64,000 nucleotides of DNA from Scatosoma sp045654025 (GCA_045654025.1 JAZOMO010000031.1:1-64000); one strand, 5' to 3'; counted from the first letter of the stretch, positions 51,282 through 61,089 are shown. Notes: generated from the sequence alone by a model not told the origin. Numbers and translations: made by a program.

Positions 51282-51766
51282 ACCTTATCCCCCTCGTCCT
51301 TTTTTGAATCCCTTGCATCACGCATCATCTTTTTAAGCTCAGACATGAACGAGGAAATATCCTTAAACGAACGGTATACGGAAGCATAGCGAACGTAGGC
51401 AACCTCGTCCGTTTCCTTTAACGCATCCATGACCATATTCCCGATTTCCTTAGAAGAGATTTCACTCTCCATACTGTTATACACTCTGCGGGAAATATCC
51501 GCCACAATCGCTTCGATTGCATCTGCGGAAACCGCCCGTTTTTCACACGCCTTGACAATGCCACGGCGCACCTTTTCTGCATTATAAGACTCCCTTGTGC
51601 CGTCACTCTTAACCACAAGCACAGGGGTCACCTCTATCGTTTCATAGGTTGTAAACCGTCTACCGCAAAGGGTACATTCTCTGCGACGGCGAATACTCTT
51701 TCTATCGTCCGAGGAACGGGAGTCGATTACCTTACTCTCTGTACAATCACAATATAAGCACTTCAT
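51278..51766 (-). CDS. nrdR: Transcriptional repressor NrdR
   Basis: 162 residues; senses dATP/ATP and represses ribonucleotide reductase genes. Zinc ribbon CLYCDCTE...CTLCGRRFTTYE then an ATP-cone domain. RBS AGGAGGAA. Coupled to ispG by an ATGA overlap. Confidence 0.97.
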   Translation of the reverse strand: MKCLYCDCTESKVIDSRSSDDRKSIRRRRECTLCGRRFTTYETIEVTPVLVVKSDGTRESYNAEKVRRGIVKACEKRAVSADAIEAIVADISRRVYNSMESEISSKEIGNMVMDALKETDEVAYVRYASVYRSFKDISSFMSELKKMMRDARDSKKDEGDKV

Positions 51767-51798
51767 TTGTTCTTCCTCCTACCATCGTACACAGTGGT

Positions 51799-53112
51799 TT
51801 ACTGTTTTTTGCCCTTTCGATTACGGATTTCCATAACCTCTTTTTCGTAGCCTCTTCCCGAGGGTACGTAGTATATTTTATCCTTCAAAGAATCGGGCAA
51901 ATACTGCTGTTCAACGTAGCCGCCAAAATCGTGGGGATATTTATATCCCGACCTTGCCTCCTTATCCTCTGCACTGCCGTAGCTGACGTCCTTCAAATGG
52001 GCAGGCACACGGTCGTCGTTGTCCGAAACGGCATCCGCCTTTGCCGCGTACATCGCCTCAACGACAGAGTTGCTCTTCTCCGCCTCGCAGACGTAGATAA
52101 TCGCCTCGGAGAGGGGAATCATCGCCTCGGGAATTCCGATTTTCTCCAAAGCGTACATCGCAGAAGTTGCAATCTGCAAAGCCCTCGGATCTGCCATGCC
52201 CACGTCCTCGGCGGAATGCACCACCAAACGACGGGCAACCAACATCGGGTCGCACCCACCTTCAATGAGGCGTTGCGCGTAGTACAGCGCGGCGTTGGCA
52301 TCACTGCCTCTCAGCGACTTACAAAACGCCGACAGGAAGTCGTAATAGCTATCCTCGTTGTACGAGAGCGCCTTTCTCTGAATGGACTGTTCCGCATCGG
52401 ACAGCGTGATATGTATCACGCCCTGCTCGTTAGGGTTGGTCGTCAGCGCGGCAAGCTCCAAAGCGTTGTACGCCGTACGCAAGTCCCCACCTGCTACACG
52501 GGCGATATGTTGGATTGCGTTATCGTCCACTTGAAGCGGCAGTTTGCCAAGCCCCTTATGACGGCTGGCAATCGCCTTTTGCAAAGCCTCGGCAATATCG
52601 TCCTTGTTCAAGCGTTTGAACTCAAACACTCTGCAACGAGAAACGATTGCAGGGGTCATCGAAGCATACGGGTTTTCCGTCGTCGAGCCGATGAAGATAA
52701 TCGTTCCCTGTTCAATGGCAGGAAGCAACGAATCGCTCTGCGTCTTATTAAAGCGGTGACACTCGTCCAACATGAGGTAAGTACGTTTTCCGTACATGCG
52801 CAGGTTATCACGCGCCTCTTCCACCGCTTTTTTAACGTCTGCAACGCCAGCGTTGACGGCATTCAGCTTGATAAACTCCCCGTTCGTCCGAAGTGCGATG
52901 ATGTTGGCAAGGGTGGTCTTACCGCAACCGGGAGGGCCCCAAAAAATACAACTACCCAGACGGTCGGTCGCAATCGCGCGACGCAACAGCGAGCCTTCCG
53001 CAACGATATGCTTTTGCCCGATAAACTCGTCCAAGGAGTTGGCACGCATACGCTCGGCAAGCGGTTTCGCCTCTTCTTCGTGATTATGGTTGTTAAAATC
53101 AAATAAATCCAT
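51799..53112 (-). CDS. rarA: Replication-associated recombination AAA+ ATPase RarA
   Basis: 437 residues. Walker A GPPGCGKTTLA, Walker B LMLDECHRF, and a clamp-loader-like fold with the RarA C-terminal domain. Acts at stalled forks. ATG 53112 (MDLFDFNN) preferred; an in-frame ATG at 53124 is possible. Confidence 0.95.
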   Translation of the reverse strand: MDLFDFNNHNHEEEAKPLAERMRANSLDEFIGQKHIVAEGSLLRRAIATDRLGSCIFWGPPGCGKTTLANIIALRTNGEFIKLNAVNAGVADVKKAVEEARDNLRMYGKRTYLMLDECHRFNKTQSDSLLPAIEQGTIIFIGSTTENPYASMTPAIVSRCRVFEFKRLNKDDIAEALQKAIASRHKGLGKLPLQVDDNAIQHIARVAGGDLRTAYNALELAALTTNPNEQGVIHITLSDAEQSIQRKALSYNEDSYYDFLSAFCKSLRGSDANAALYYAQRLIEGGCDPMLVARRLVVHSAEDVGMADPRALQIATSAMYALEKIGIPEAMIPLSEAIIYVCEAEKSNSVVEAMYAAKADAVSDNDDRVPAHLKDVSYGSAEDKEARSGYKYPHDFGGYVEQQYLPDSLKDKIYYVPSGRGYEKEVMEIRNRKGKKQ

Positions 53113-53141
53113 ACCTACACCCATTCTTTTGCTGTTTTTGC

Positions 53142-53924
53142 TTAATCCATTTCCAGCAAACGCCTTATCTTATCTACGTATTTTTTGCCCATTTCATAGC
53201 CCTGGCGATACGCAAAATCCAGATTACGGAAGGAATATTGACTCATATCCCCCAAGTCTGGCTCTAACCAAAGATCGTATTTTTTACGCATACGCGCCTT
53301 ATACGCCTGTGTACGCGCGTTATCCATAATATCTATGACTTCCGTCAAGACGGTCAGCGCGCTGGGACAACGGTCCTTACACCGCCTTTTACCTAAAACG
53401 TCCACGGCAACCACGACTTCCGCACCCATTCTTTTTACTTCCTCAATGGGTACACGCTTTAAAACACCACCGTCCACCAAACGCATTCCATCCCTATCAA
53501 GCGGCTTGAAAACCGACGGAATACAAGAGGAGGCTACCACGGCATCGATGACGTTGCCGCTAGAAAATTCCACGATTTCCTGACGAATCATATCCACCGA
53601 CACGCAGGAAAAGGGGATTTTTAACTCGGAAAAATCCCACTCCCCGATATGTCGGGCAAGCAACCTTCGCATCTTGCGGGTATCCAGCACACCGCCCGGC
53701 TTATTCGTGATGTCCACTAAGTCGAAAAATCGCAAAGAACAGGTCGTCTGGCGCATATATTCGGGGGAAATTCCCGCCGCGTACGCCGCGCCGACCACCG
53801 AGCCCATCGAACAGCCGCTGATAAAGCTTGGATAAATTTCCGCATCTTCGAGCGCCTGTAAAAAACCGATATGCGCAATTCCACGGCTACCGCCGCTACC
53901 CAGCGCCAACCCCAAATCTTTCAT
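53142..53924 (-). CDS. Patatin-like phospholipase family protein
   Basis: 260 residues. Oxyanion-hole motif GSGGSRG, nucleophile motif GCSMG, and catalytic VDGG are all present, so an active lipid acyl hydrolase is likely; substrate unknown. No signal peptide, so probably cytoplasmic or membrane-peripheral. RBS GAGGAGGGAAAGG. Confidence 0.9.
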   Translation of the reverse strand: MKDLGLALGSGGSRGIAHIGFLQALEDAEIYPSFISGCSMGSVVGAAYAAGISPEYMRQTTCSLRFFDLVDITNKPGGVLDTRKMRRLLARHIGEWDFSELKIPFSCVSVDMIRQEIVEFSSGNVIDAVVASSCIPSVFKPLDRDGMRLVDGGVLKRVPIEEVKRMGAEVVVAVDVLGKRRCKDRCPSALTVLTEVIDIMDNARTQAYKARMRKKYDLWLEPDLGDMSQYSFRNLDFAYRQGYEMGKKYVDKIRRLLEMD

Positions 53925-54001
53925 TTCCTTTCCCTCCTCACTTAGCCTAACGGCAACTATGTATACGGAAAAGGAATCCTTTTGAAAAGTGAGTTTTGAG
54001 G

Positions 54002-54022
54002 AAAGTAAGCTTTGCTTACTTT
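54002..54022 (-). terminator. Small hairpin after pheA
   Basis: AAAGTAAGC / GCTTACTTT, perfect 9-bp stem with a 3-nt loop and a short T-tract, just after the pheA stop and 80 nt before the patatin start. Weak terminator or processing site. Confidence 0.4.
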
Positions 54023-54028
54023 TGCGCC

Positions 54029-54874
54029 TTATTCGTGGGTGTACGCCCCTAAAATTTTACATTCCAAGGTGTTTGCGCGCAACGCCTCTACGAAGGGAGC
54101 AAAGCTCTCGTCCGCAACGTTGCAAGCCGCCTCGATGAAGAAACGGAATTCACCAGGACGATTTTTGACAGGACGGCTTTCCAGCTTCGTCATGTCGATG
54201 TTATAGTCCGCAATAATGGTCAACAAGGACAACAGACTTCCCGGCTTGTTGGGACAAACCACCGAGAAGAATACTCGGTTGGATTCAGCAGGCAACTGTT
54301 CCTTCCCTTTGCGTACTAAGAGGAAGTGGGTAAAGTTATGCTTTTCGTCCGAAAGGCACTCTTCACCGACCACAAAGCCAGGGCGCAAATATTCCACGTG
54401 CGCGCCTGCAATCGCCGCGCTTCTACCGCTGTCGTCCTCCATCGCCTTATTCAAGCCAAACGCCGTCGATTCCGTCTCACGCAGAGCCGCAAACGGCATT
54501 CTCTTGCTTAAAAATTCCGAGCATTGACCAAGCGCCTGCCCGTGCGAATAGACTCTGCCGATTTCCGAAAGCTTCATCCCTGCCTTGTAGACCAAGCGGT
54601 GGTCGATACGCAAGACGTATTCCTTTACCGCATACAAATCGCGCAGATCCTGCAATAAATCGAGGTTTTGCGCCACGCTTCCCTGCAAGCTGTTTTCGAT
54701 GGGAATTGCGCAAGCATCTGCTTTGCCAGACGCCACTGCATTCAATGCCTCGGAAAAGTTGCGGAAAGGCATACATTCATTCCACTTTCCGACCTTGTTT
54801 GTTTCCTGCGCCAAAAATGCCTGCGCTGCTAAATGCGAATAACTGCCCTCTGGGCCTAAATATGCAATCTTCAT
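54029..54874 (-). CDS. pheA: Prephenate dehydratase
   Basis: 281 residues; converts prephenate to phenylpyruvate. Periplasmic-binding-like catalytic domain (YLGPEGSYSHLAAQAF onward) and C-terminal ACT domain with LESRP for phenylalanine binding. The catalytic TRF motif reads THF here (HNFTHFLL), keeping the threonine but changing the arginine. ATG 54874, RBS AAGGAG. 24 nt after aroF, its pathway partner. Confidence 0.93.
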   Translation of the reverse strand: MKIAYLGPEGSYSHLAAQAFLAQETNKVGKWNECMPFRNFSEALNAVASGKADACAIPIENSLQGSVAQNLDLLQDLRDLYAVKEYVLRIDHRLVYKAGMKLSEIGRVYSHGQALGQCSEFLSKRMPFAALRETESTAFGLNKAMEDDSGRSAAIAGAHVEYLRPGFVVGEECLSDEKHNFTHFLLVRKGKEQLPAESNRVFFSVVCPNKPGSLLSLLTIIADYNIDMTKLESRPVKNRPGEFRFFIEAACNVADESFAPFVEALRANTLECKILGAYTHE

Positions 54875-54898
54875 GATTTCTCCTTCGTTCACCATCTA

Positions 54899-55921
54899 TT
54901 AAACCATTTCTGCGATATCGAGCAACAAACGCTCGGTGTCTTCCCAACCGATGCAAGGGTCAGTGATCGATTTGCCGAACACCTCGTCGTGCGATTGATT
55001 GCCCTCTACCAAGAAGCTCTCCAACATAAAGCCCTTGACAATCTTCTTAAAGGCATCGTCAAAGCGTCTATTCTGCATAACCTCGTGCGCAATACGAATT
55101 TGCTGACGGTGCTTTTTGCCCGAATTCGAGTGGTTGCAGTCGATGACGATGGCAGGGTTTTTCAGCTTGCTGCCACGATAAATTTCCTCCAACTGCATTA
55201 CCGTTTCGTAATGGAAGTTGGGTACGTCCAAGCCGTTCCCATCCACACCGCCGCGCAAAATTGCGTGCGCATAGGGGTTGCCGTCCGAACGAACTTGGTA
55301 GTTGCGGTATTTGAAAATTTGCGGGCTCTGCGCCGCAAAGATAGAGTTAATCAGCACGGGGATATTGCCGCTCATCGGGTTTTTCAAACCCACGGGCGCA
55401 TCTACGCCGCTTGCAACCTGACGATGCAACTGATCCTCTACGCTTCTTGCGCCCACAGCGTGGTAGGAGAGCAAATCTTCCACGTACGCCGTGTTTTCAG
55501 GATAGAGCATCTCGTCTGCAGAGGTCAATCCTGACGCTTCAATCGCCGCAAGATGCAACGCGCGGATACTGCGAATCCCACGTACGATATCCGCCTCTCC
55601 GTCAGGGTCGGGCTGCAGGAACATACCCTTGTAGCCAACGCCTTTGGTACGAGGCTTATTCGTGTAGATACGAGGGATAATCACCAGCTTGTCCTTCACC
55701 TTTTCGTTGAGTTTTCCCAAGCGAGTAATGTATTCCAACGTAGGCGCTGATTCATGTGCCGAGCAAGGGCCGACAACCACCAACATTTTGTCGCTTTTCC
55801 CCGAAAGCACCGCGCGGATTTCCTCGTCGCGCGCCGCTTTGATTTTCTTCATTTCCGCCGTCAGCGGTGTTTCCGCCATAAATTCTTCCGGTTCGGGAAT
55901 GTAATTTTGCTTTTGCAACAT
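54899..55921 (-). CDS. aroF: 3-deoxy-7-phosphoheptulonate synthase (AroG/F type)
   Basis: 340 residues; DAHP synthase, first step of the shikimate pathway. VVVGPCSAHES, KPRTKGVGYKGMFLQPD and VIDCNHSNSGKKHRQQ are class I-alpha motifs. RBS AAGGAG. Upstream of pheA. Confidence 0.96.
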   Translation of the reverse strand: MLQKQNYIPEPEEFMAETPLTAEMKKIKAARDEEIRAVLSGKSDKMLVVVGPCSAHESAPTLEYITRLGKLNEKVKDKLVIIPRIYTNKPRTKGVGYKGMFLQPDPDGEADIVRGIRSIRALHLAAIEASGLTSADEMLYPENTAYVEDLLSYHAVGARSVEDQLHRQVASGVDAPVGLKNPMSGNIPVLINSIFAAQSPQIFKYRNYQVRSDGNPYAHAILRGGVDGNGLDVPNFHYETVMQLEEIYRGSKLKNPAIVIDCNHSNSGKKHRQQIRIAHEVMQNRRFDDAFKKIVKGFMLESFLVEGNQSHDEVFGKSITDPCIGWEDTERLLLDIAEMV

Positions 55922-55942
55922 GTCTATATTCTCCTTAAAAAA

Positions 55943-56425
55943 TTATTTCTTCGTCAATAAGCGTATGTACGCCTCTACCTTTTCCGAAACGTAATCGGAA
56001 ATAGGGGTATTAAATTGCAAGCTACTGCGCACCATCGAAGAGCTGACGTGTAAAAGCTCCTGCGGGCAAGGCAGATAAATAGGAATTATCTCCTCATTCA
56101 GTCTCTTCGAGGCAAAATAGTTTGCGTTCTCGTATTCAAAATCCACGGTGTTTCTGATTCCGCGAACGTAGAAAGGAGTTTTCTCCTTTCTGAGCAATTC
56201 CGCAACCGTGCCAGAAAATTCTACTACACGAATACGCGGCTCGTTTCCAAACACGAGCTTCAGCATCTCTTTGCGCTCTTCTACCGTAAAGAGGGGGGCT
56301 TTTGCAGGATTACACAAAATCGCCACCACCACCTCGTCAAAGAGCTGTAAGCATTGTCCTATCAAGCTTTCGTGTCCTCTCGTCAGCGGATCAAACGTCC
56401 CTGCAAACACACACTTTCTCTTCAT
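55943..56425 (-). CDS. coaD: Phosphopantetheine adenylyltransferase
   Basis: 160 residues; CoA biosynthesis. FAGTFDPLTRGHESLI has the TxGH-type nucleotide site (GH in RGHES), and HVSSSMVRS the ISSTxVR-type site. Overlaps rsmD by 4 bp. Confidence 0.95.
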   Translation of the reverse strand: MKRKCVFAGTFDPLTRGHESLIGQCLQLFDEVVVAILCNPAKAPLFTVEERKEMLKLVFGNEPRIRVVEFSGTVAELLRKEKTPFYVRGIRNTVDFEYENANYFASKRLNEEIIPIYLPCPQELLHVSSSMVRSSLQFNTPISDYVSEKVEAYIRLLTKK

Positions 56426-56979
56426 ACTTCTTCCCTCGCTTTCGGGCGGAAAAAGGTGAGTATCGTCCGCCCATAACGGCGTTCGTCATACTTGTCCAGC
56501 CCGTCTACCTCCCCCTCAAAGGGGATATCCCTTTCTAACACCAAGACGCCGCCTTCCGCAAGCAGACCGTTTTTTGCAATCTTCTGCACAGCGCGCACGC
56601 CAACCTCTAACGCATAGGGGGGGTCGATAAAGATAATATCGAACGGACGACGTTCGTACCCCAGATACGCCTCCGCATCCGTATTGAAGACCTTCGCCTC
56701 TTTCCCTTCCTCGATTTTCAAGGCGCGAAGATTTTTTCTGACAATCGCCAAGCTATCCTTGGATTTGTCGTTAAATACAACCTCCGCCGCGCCACGAGAA
56801 AGGCTCTCTAACCCCAGCGCGCCACTACCTGCAAACAAGTCCAGCACCCTTGCCCCCGCAAAGCGCAAGGCGAGGGTATTAAACAGAGATTCCTTTACCC
56901 TGTCGGCAGTCGGCCGAACGGCTTCCCCATCGAACGTCGCCAACACACGCCCTCTATATTTTCCACCGATAATACGCAT
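56422..56979 (-). CDS. rsmD: 16S rRNA (guanine(966)-N(2))-methyltransferase RsmD
   Basis: 185 residues. RVLDLFAGSGALGLESLSRG (SAM motif) and IFIDPPYAL (NPPY-type catalytic loop). Coupled to coaD, the common pairing. Confidence 0.95.
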   Translation of the reverse strand: MRIIGGKYRGRVLATFDGEAVRPTADRVKESLFNTLALRFAGARVLDLFAGSGALGLESLSRGAAEVVFNDKSKDSLAIVRKNLRALKIEEGKEAKVFNTDAEAYLGYERRPFDIIFIDPPYALEVGVRAVQKIAKNGLLAEGGVLVLERDIPFEGEVDGLDKYDERRYGRTILTFFRPKAREEV

Positions 56980-56980
56980 C

Positions 56981-57763
56981 TTATTTTCTCTTTTTAGGCT
57001 TTGTGCCAGGCAACGCCCCGTAATTTACTTTTTTGGATTTGTTCGCTTCTTCCGCCGCCGCGCGGTCCGCATTTTCCTGCGCTCTCAGCCTTTTTGCACG
57101 GGTCGCATACGCCCCGACGATGTAGAAAACACCTGCAACGATAATGGGCAACAAGCCAAACAGGCAGGACCAGAAATAGCTGATTGCAACACCGCTTAAG
57201 TTCAAATACGCAAACGGCAACAGCGACCAACCGCAGCAGAACATACTAACGAAGACAAGAGTCGCCATCCCCCTATTATCAAAGGGCGTAGCCGATTCTT
57301 CTAAAGACAGCGAGCGAAAAGCCTCGTTTACCACATCACCATTGATACCCACCAAAATCCCAAACAGAACGGTAAAGAACGCTATCACGCCGCCGATTGC
57401 AAAGCCCTTCCATTCGCGATATTCCATCTCTTCTTTATGCGAAGAAATTTTCATCTGAGAACCTAGCTGTTCTGCCGACATACGCTTCATGTTTCCCGAA
57501 ACCAGCATCTCGTAGCCCTTGCCGCCAAACGCATACGCCATAGCCCCTGCATACGCCAGCAGTAGCACCACTACGACTACCAAGAATGCAATTCTTGCGC
57601 CGTTAAAGCCCTCTGCAATCTTACCACACATATCTTCGCTGATTGTACCGAGAAACGCAATAGCGCTGAGAATCCCAAAGAAGGTCACCAAAACAAAGGA
57701 CTCCTTGATGATTTCCCAAACGTTTACCCAAAATTTCTTCCAGTTTTCTTTTGCCTTAGACAT
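56981..57763 (-). CDS. Conserved membrane protein of unknown function
   Basis: 260 residues with about five hydrophobic segments (near 22-40, 57-78, 121-140, 168-185 and 190-215), a soluble loop after the second helix and a Lys/Arg/Ala-rich cytoplasmic tail. I do not recognise the family. It sits between alr and rsmD, one base from rsmD, so is co-transcribed. Confidence 0.7.
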   Translation of the reverse strand: MSKAKENWKKFWVNVWEIIKESFVLVTFFGILSAIAFLGTISEDMCGKIAEGFNGARIAFLVVVVVLLLAYAGAMAYAFGGKGYEMLVSGNMKRMSAEQLGSQMKISSHKEEMEYREWKGFAIGGVIAFFTVLFGILVGINGDVVNEAFRSLSLEESATPFDNRGMATLVFVSMFCCGWSLLPFAYLNLSGVAISYFWSCLFGLLPIIVAGVFYIVGAYATRAKRLRAQENADRAAAEEANKSKKVNYGALPGTKPKKRK

Positions 57764-57789
57764 ACTTACTCCTCGGACGTTGTCCGCTG

Positions 57790-58851
57790 TTATCTATTCT
57801 TTTTTAATGGGCTTTCCCCATCTATATACACTCTTTTTGCCCGTAATGACATACGGCAAAGTACCTCGTACACCGAGCCGCCACGCTCCTTTGCCACCGC
57901 CGCCGCATCCGAGAACAGACACACCCTCTGTCCCAAACGAAGCCTTTTAGAGGCAAGACAGACGTCCATACAGATCTCGCCCTGCAACGGGGGCAATAAG
58001 CCGCTTTCTTTCGTAGAAACGCCAAGCCCCTCGGCATATCCGCACCGCAGTACGGACAACTGCTTTCCTTCGAGGTCTTTTCGCTGCTTTCCATACCCTG
58101 CTCCACCGAATGCAACCCTATGGGTTGCAACGCAATTTGCGTACGCTCGCATCGCAGGTTGTAAGGCAAACGGACAATTCCCCTCGGGAAAATATCCGTA
58201 CAAGCCAAGTCCTATCCGCACCCCGTCGAAGAGGTACTCTTTGCCCAGCGCCGCCCCGTAGGTAGAAGCGAGATGCGCACGCGCCAAAGGGAAATACCTT
58301 CGACAGATTTTTACGCCGTGTAGAAACCGTAATCTTTGTTCTTCGCACAGCGACAAATCGTGGGAATACAGATGTGAGTAGACCCCACGAACACACACCC
58401 GCCCCGACCGTTTCAGCAAAGCGCATACCTTGCCCAAGGTCGAACCGTACGTGCCGTAGCGATTCATCCCCGTATTCACCTTGACCTGCACGCTAACCTG
58501 CAAACGGTACTTTTCCGCCGTGTAAATAATGAGCTTCGCCGAGCGCAAATCGGTTGCTGTCAGGGTACATCCGCCCCTTGCGGCAACCACCACTTCCTCT
58601 TCAGCAGTCGGCGGTGTAAACACCAGGATTTCCTTTCCACCTGCCGCTTGACGAATGGACAAAGCCTCGTCAATTAGCGCCACGGCAAACCCGTCCACAA
58701 TCGGTTGCAGAGCGCTCACCACCGCCACGCCACCATGGCCGTAAGCATCTGCCTTCACCACCGCATAGATAAATCGGTCGGTATACCGCTTGAAAACGAG
58801 GGCATTTTCGCGTATTTTGTGTAAATCAATTTCTAAAATCGTTTCCTGCAT
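57790..58851 (-). CDS. alr: Alanine racemase
   Basis: 353 residues, PLP enzyme supplying D-alanine for the wall. The PLP lysine is in AVVKADAYGHGG; VRIGLGLYGYFPEG and RCGYAEGL hold conserved residues including the catalytic tyrosine region. Slightly short. The start ATG 58851 has only AAGG one base upstream, and an inverted repeat (GCATAC-N6-GTATGC) spans the start codon, so initiation may be weak or controlled. Confidence 0.92.
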   Translation of the reverse strand: MQETILEIDLHKIRENALVFKRYTDRFIYAVVKADAYGHGGVAVVSALQPIVDGFAVALIDEALSIRQAAGGKEILVFTPPTAEEEVVVAARGGCTLTATDLRSAKLIIYTAEKYRLQVSVQVKVNTGMNRYGTYGSTLGKVCALLKRSGRVCVRGVYSHLYSHDLSLCEEQRLRFLHGVKICRRYFPLARAHLASTYGAALGKEYLFDGVRIGLGLYGYFPEGNCPFALQPAMRAYANCVATHRVAFGGAGYGKQRKDLEGKQLSVLRCGYAEGLGVSTKESGLLPPLQGEICMDVCLASKRLRLGQRVCLFSDAAAVAKERGGSVYEVLCRMSLRAKRVYIDGESPLKKNR

Positions 58852-58898
58852 ACCTTATTGTATGCAAGAAAACCGTCATTCTACCCCGATGCCGCGCC

Positions 58899-59594
58899 TT
58901 ATTTATACAAGATACGGTGGCAATGATCACACTCAATCATCGCACCGCCTTCCAGTTTATTTTGTGCGGCAAGGGGAGGCTCCATACTACAACAGGAGCA
59001 TCTACCCGAGAACAACTGCGAATAGACGGGGAAGATTTTTTCCTTGCGCTTGGTTTTGTAAACAGTCAAAGCGCCAGCATCTATCCCTACGGAAGCTTTT
59101 TTCAGTTCCGCTTCGATTGCAGCCTTCTCTCCTTCCTTCGATTCCTTCAGAGTGTTATACTCCTCTTTCGCCGCCTTGTATTCTGCCTGCTTGGAGATAA
59201 CCTCTGCCTTCAGTTCTCTAAATTCCTTGTCCGTTGCCTTCACAGCATCTTCCAAAGCGGCAATATCCGCCTTTAACTTCTTCATACGGTCAAGGTGCAT
59301 CATCGCCTTTTTCTTGTAGAAAGACAAGTCCGCGCCACCGTCTGCCACCAACTCTTCCATGTGGTCAAATTCCACCAAAGCCGCCTCGGTAACTGCGTAC
59401 TTTTCTTCCAAAGCGGTCAGCTCTGCCTTTAAGGCTTCCGCCTTTGCATCAAGAGCATCCAGCTTTTCCGAAGCCGTTTCCATGTACTTTTTCAGCTTTG
59501 CGTACTTCTTTCTTTCCGCACTGCCTGCAAGCTCACGTTCAAGCTGGAACAACCTTCTGTCAATTTCCTGATAGTTCAAAATAGCCTTCAACAT
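58899..59594 (-). CDS. Coiled-coil zinc-ribbon protein (CdsZ/DUF164 family)
   Basis: 231 residues: a long antiparallel coiled coil (about 10-165), then a C-terminal zinc ribbon CSCCSME...CDHCHRILYK. Family role is uncertain. Next to nif3, as in many Bacillota. ATG 59594. Confidence 0.88.
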   Translation of the reverse strand: MLKAILNYQEIDRRLFQLERELAGSAERKKYAKLKKYMETASEKLDALDAKAEALKAELTALEEKYAVTEAALVEFDHMEELVADGGADLSFYKKKAMMHLDRMKKLKADIAALEDAVKATDKEFRELKAEVISKQAEYKAAKEEYNTLKESKEGEKAAIEAELKKASVGIDAGALTVYKTKRKEKIFPVYSQLFSGRCSCCSMEPPLAAQNKLEGGAMIECDHCHRILYK

Positions 59595-59605
59595 ACTATA
59601 CTCCT

Positions 59606-60421
59606 TCAAAGCAATCCATCTTCCCGATGCAACACGCAGGGAAGAGAAATGCTTTTACACATTTTTTCGTAATATTTTTCAAATCCGTATTCCTCGGATG
59701 CATAATGCGGTAAGTCGAATACCGCAACGCCTGCCTCGTGGCAAGCCAAAATCAAGTGGTGTTTCCAGTCGGAAGAAACCATTCCGTCCACACCGCAGGA
59801 GAGCGCAAACGCCACCGAAGCATCGTCCACACCTGCGCCGCAGAAGCTTGCGACCTTGCGAATCGTACGCCCCTCGTCACCCACCAAACGCACTTTGGTA
59901 GAGAAGGTCTTGCAAAGATTTTCCTGCAACTGCTTTGCGGAAATTTCCTCCACCTCGTATACGCTACCGTAGCCGCCAGCAGACAGAAGGTGCTGTCTTT
60001 TTTCATTTTCACGCGCCTTCGCCCCTTTCTTTCCGTCCAACGCAGAAAGGAATACGCCGTCGGCAAGACAATCGTCAATGCCGCCCACCGCACAGTCCAG
60101 ATTGAGGTGCATCGAAATCACCGAAATTCCCGCCTGAATGCAGGCAATCAGTCTTCCGCCCAAAGGCGTGCCTAAACGCACGTCCCCGATTTTTCCGTAG
60201 ATGACGGGGTGATGGCTGACGATGAGATTTGCCCCCACCGCCTTCGCCTTTTCAATCGCGGCTTTGGTCAAGTCCAGCGTAAACAATACGCCCGTAATTT
60301 CACCGCCGCAATCAACCAGCACGCCGCTGTTATCGTACGCGCCAAAATTGCGACAATATTCGTCGCTGAGCGCCTTGGGCGCAACCTCGTCTAAAAGTTT
60401 GTAAATTTCCAAAACGGTCAT
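59606..60421 (-). CDS. Nif3-like dinuclear metal-centre hexameric protein
   Basis: 271 residues. Metal-binding histidines in IVSHHPVIYGK and the C-terminal HY motif (DLPHYASEEYGFEK). Conserved partner of trmK; proposed as GTP cyclohydrolase I type 2-like, function unsettled. Overlaps trmK by 4 bp. Confidence 0.92.
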   Translation of the reverse strand: MTVLEIYKLLDEVAPKALSDEYCRNFGAYDNSGVLVDCGGEITGVLFTLDLTKAAIEKAKAVGANLIVSHHPVIYGKIGDVRLGTPLGGRLIACIQAGISVISMHLNLDCAVGGIDDCLADGVFLSALDGKKGAKARENEKRQHLLSAGGYGSVYEVEEISAKQLQENLCKTFSTKVRLVGDEGRTIRKVASFCGAGVDDASVAFALSCGVDGMVSSDWKHHLILACHEAGVAVFDLPHYASEEYGFEKYYEKMCKSISLPCVLHREDGLL

Positions 60422-61089
60422 TTTTTTATCGCCTCTTGCAGCCTTGCCTTTCTCTTTAAAAGTTCAGCGCGGCTGTCCTCTTGTAAATTGCTCTGTAAAT
60501 ATTGTTCAATGTCACGCAATTGTTTTTCCACCCGTCCGACAAACGCCTCTGGCAAGGTTTCCAAGTTCTCTTTCCCGAACTCGATTTCCATTTCCGTGTA
60601 TACCTGCGGTTGCTCGCCGTCCGCAAGCCGTCTTCCGCAGATTACGTCGTAGTATTTGCCGTCCTGAAAGGTGAAATCCCTCGTGATATACGCTCCGTTT
60701 TCCAGTAGCCACCGACGCAATTTGTCTGCGTTCAGCATCGGCTGAAAAACGAAAGTTTTGGGCAAAAAGCCGTGTGTTTCGTCCGTCAAAATGGACAAAA
60801 TCTCACTGCCGCCCATGCCCGCAATCAACACCTCGTCCACGGTGGAAGGCACGCCGTAAAAACCATCGCCCAGTACCGCCGTCGCCCTACCGTCTTCCAC
60901 GAAGGGAGCAAGCAAGACTTCCGCTTTTTGCAGGCTACCCTTGCTGACGTCAGAGAAGATAGCCTTTTCGCACAGCCCGTTTTCCAGCATATATTGCGTG
61001 CAGTAGCCGTGGTCACAGCCCACGTCCGCAAACACCTTGGCAGGCGCAAGCAGAGAACACAGCGTCTGTATCCGTTTACTGACCGACAT
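60418..61089 (-). CDS. trmK: tRNA (adenine(22)-N(1))-methyltransferase TrmK
   Basis: 223 residues. SAM motif FADVGCDHGYCTQYML, IAGMGGSEILSIL, and the C-terminal coiled coil. One-base overlap with rpoD. Confidence 0.94.
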   Translation of the reverse strand: MSVSKRIQTLCSLLAPAKVFADVGCDHGYCTQYMLENGLCEKAIFSDVSKGSLQKAEVLLAPFVEDGRATAVLGDGFYGVPSTVDEVLIAGMGGSEILSILTDETHGFLPKTFVFQPMLNADKLRRWLLENGAYITRDFTFQDGKYYDVICGRRLADGEQPQVYTEMEIEFGKENLETLPEAFVGRVEKQLRDIEQYLQSNLQEDSRAELLKRKARLQEAIKK

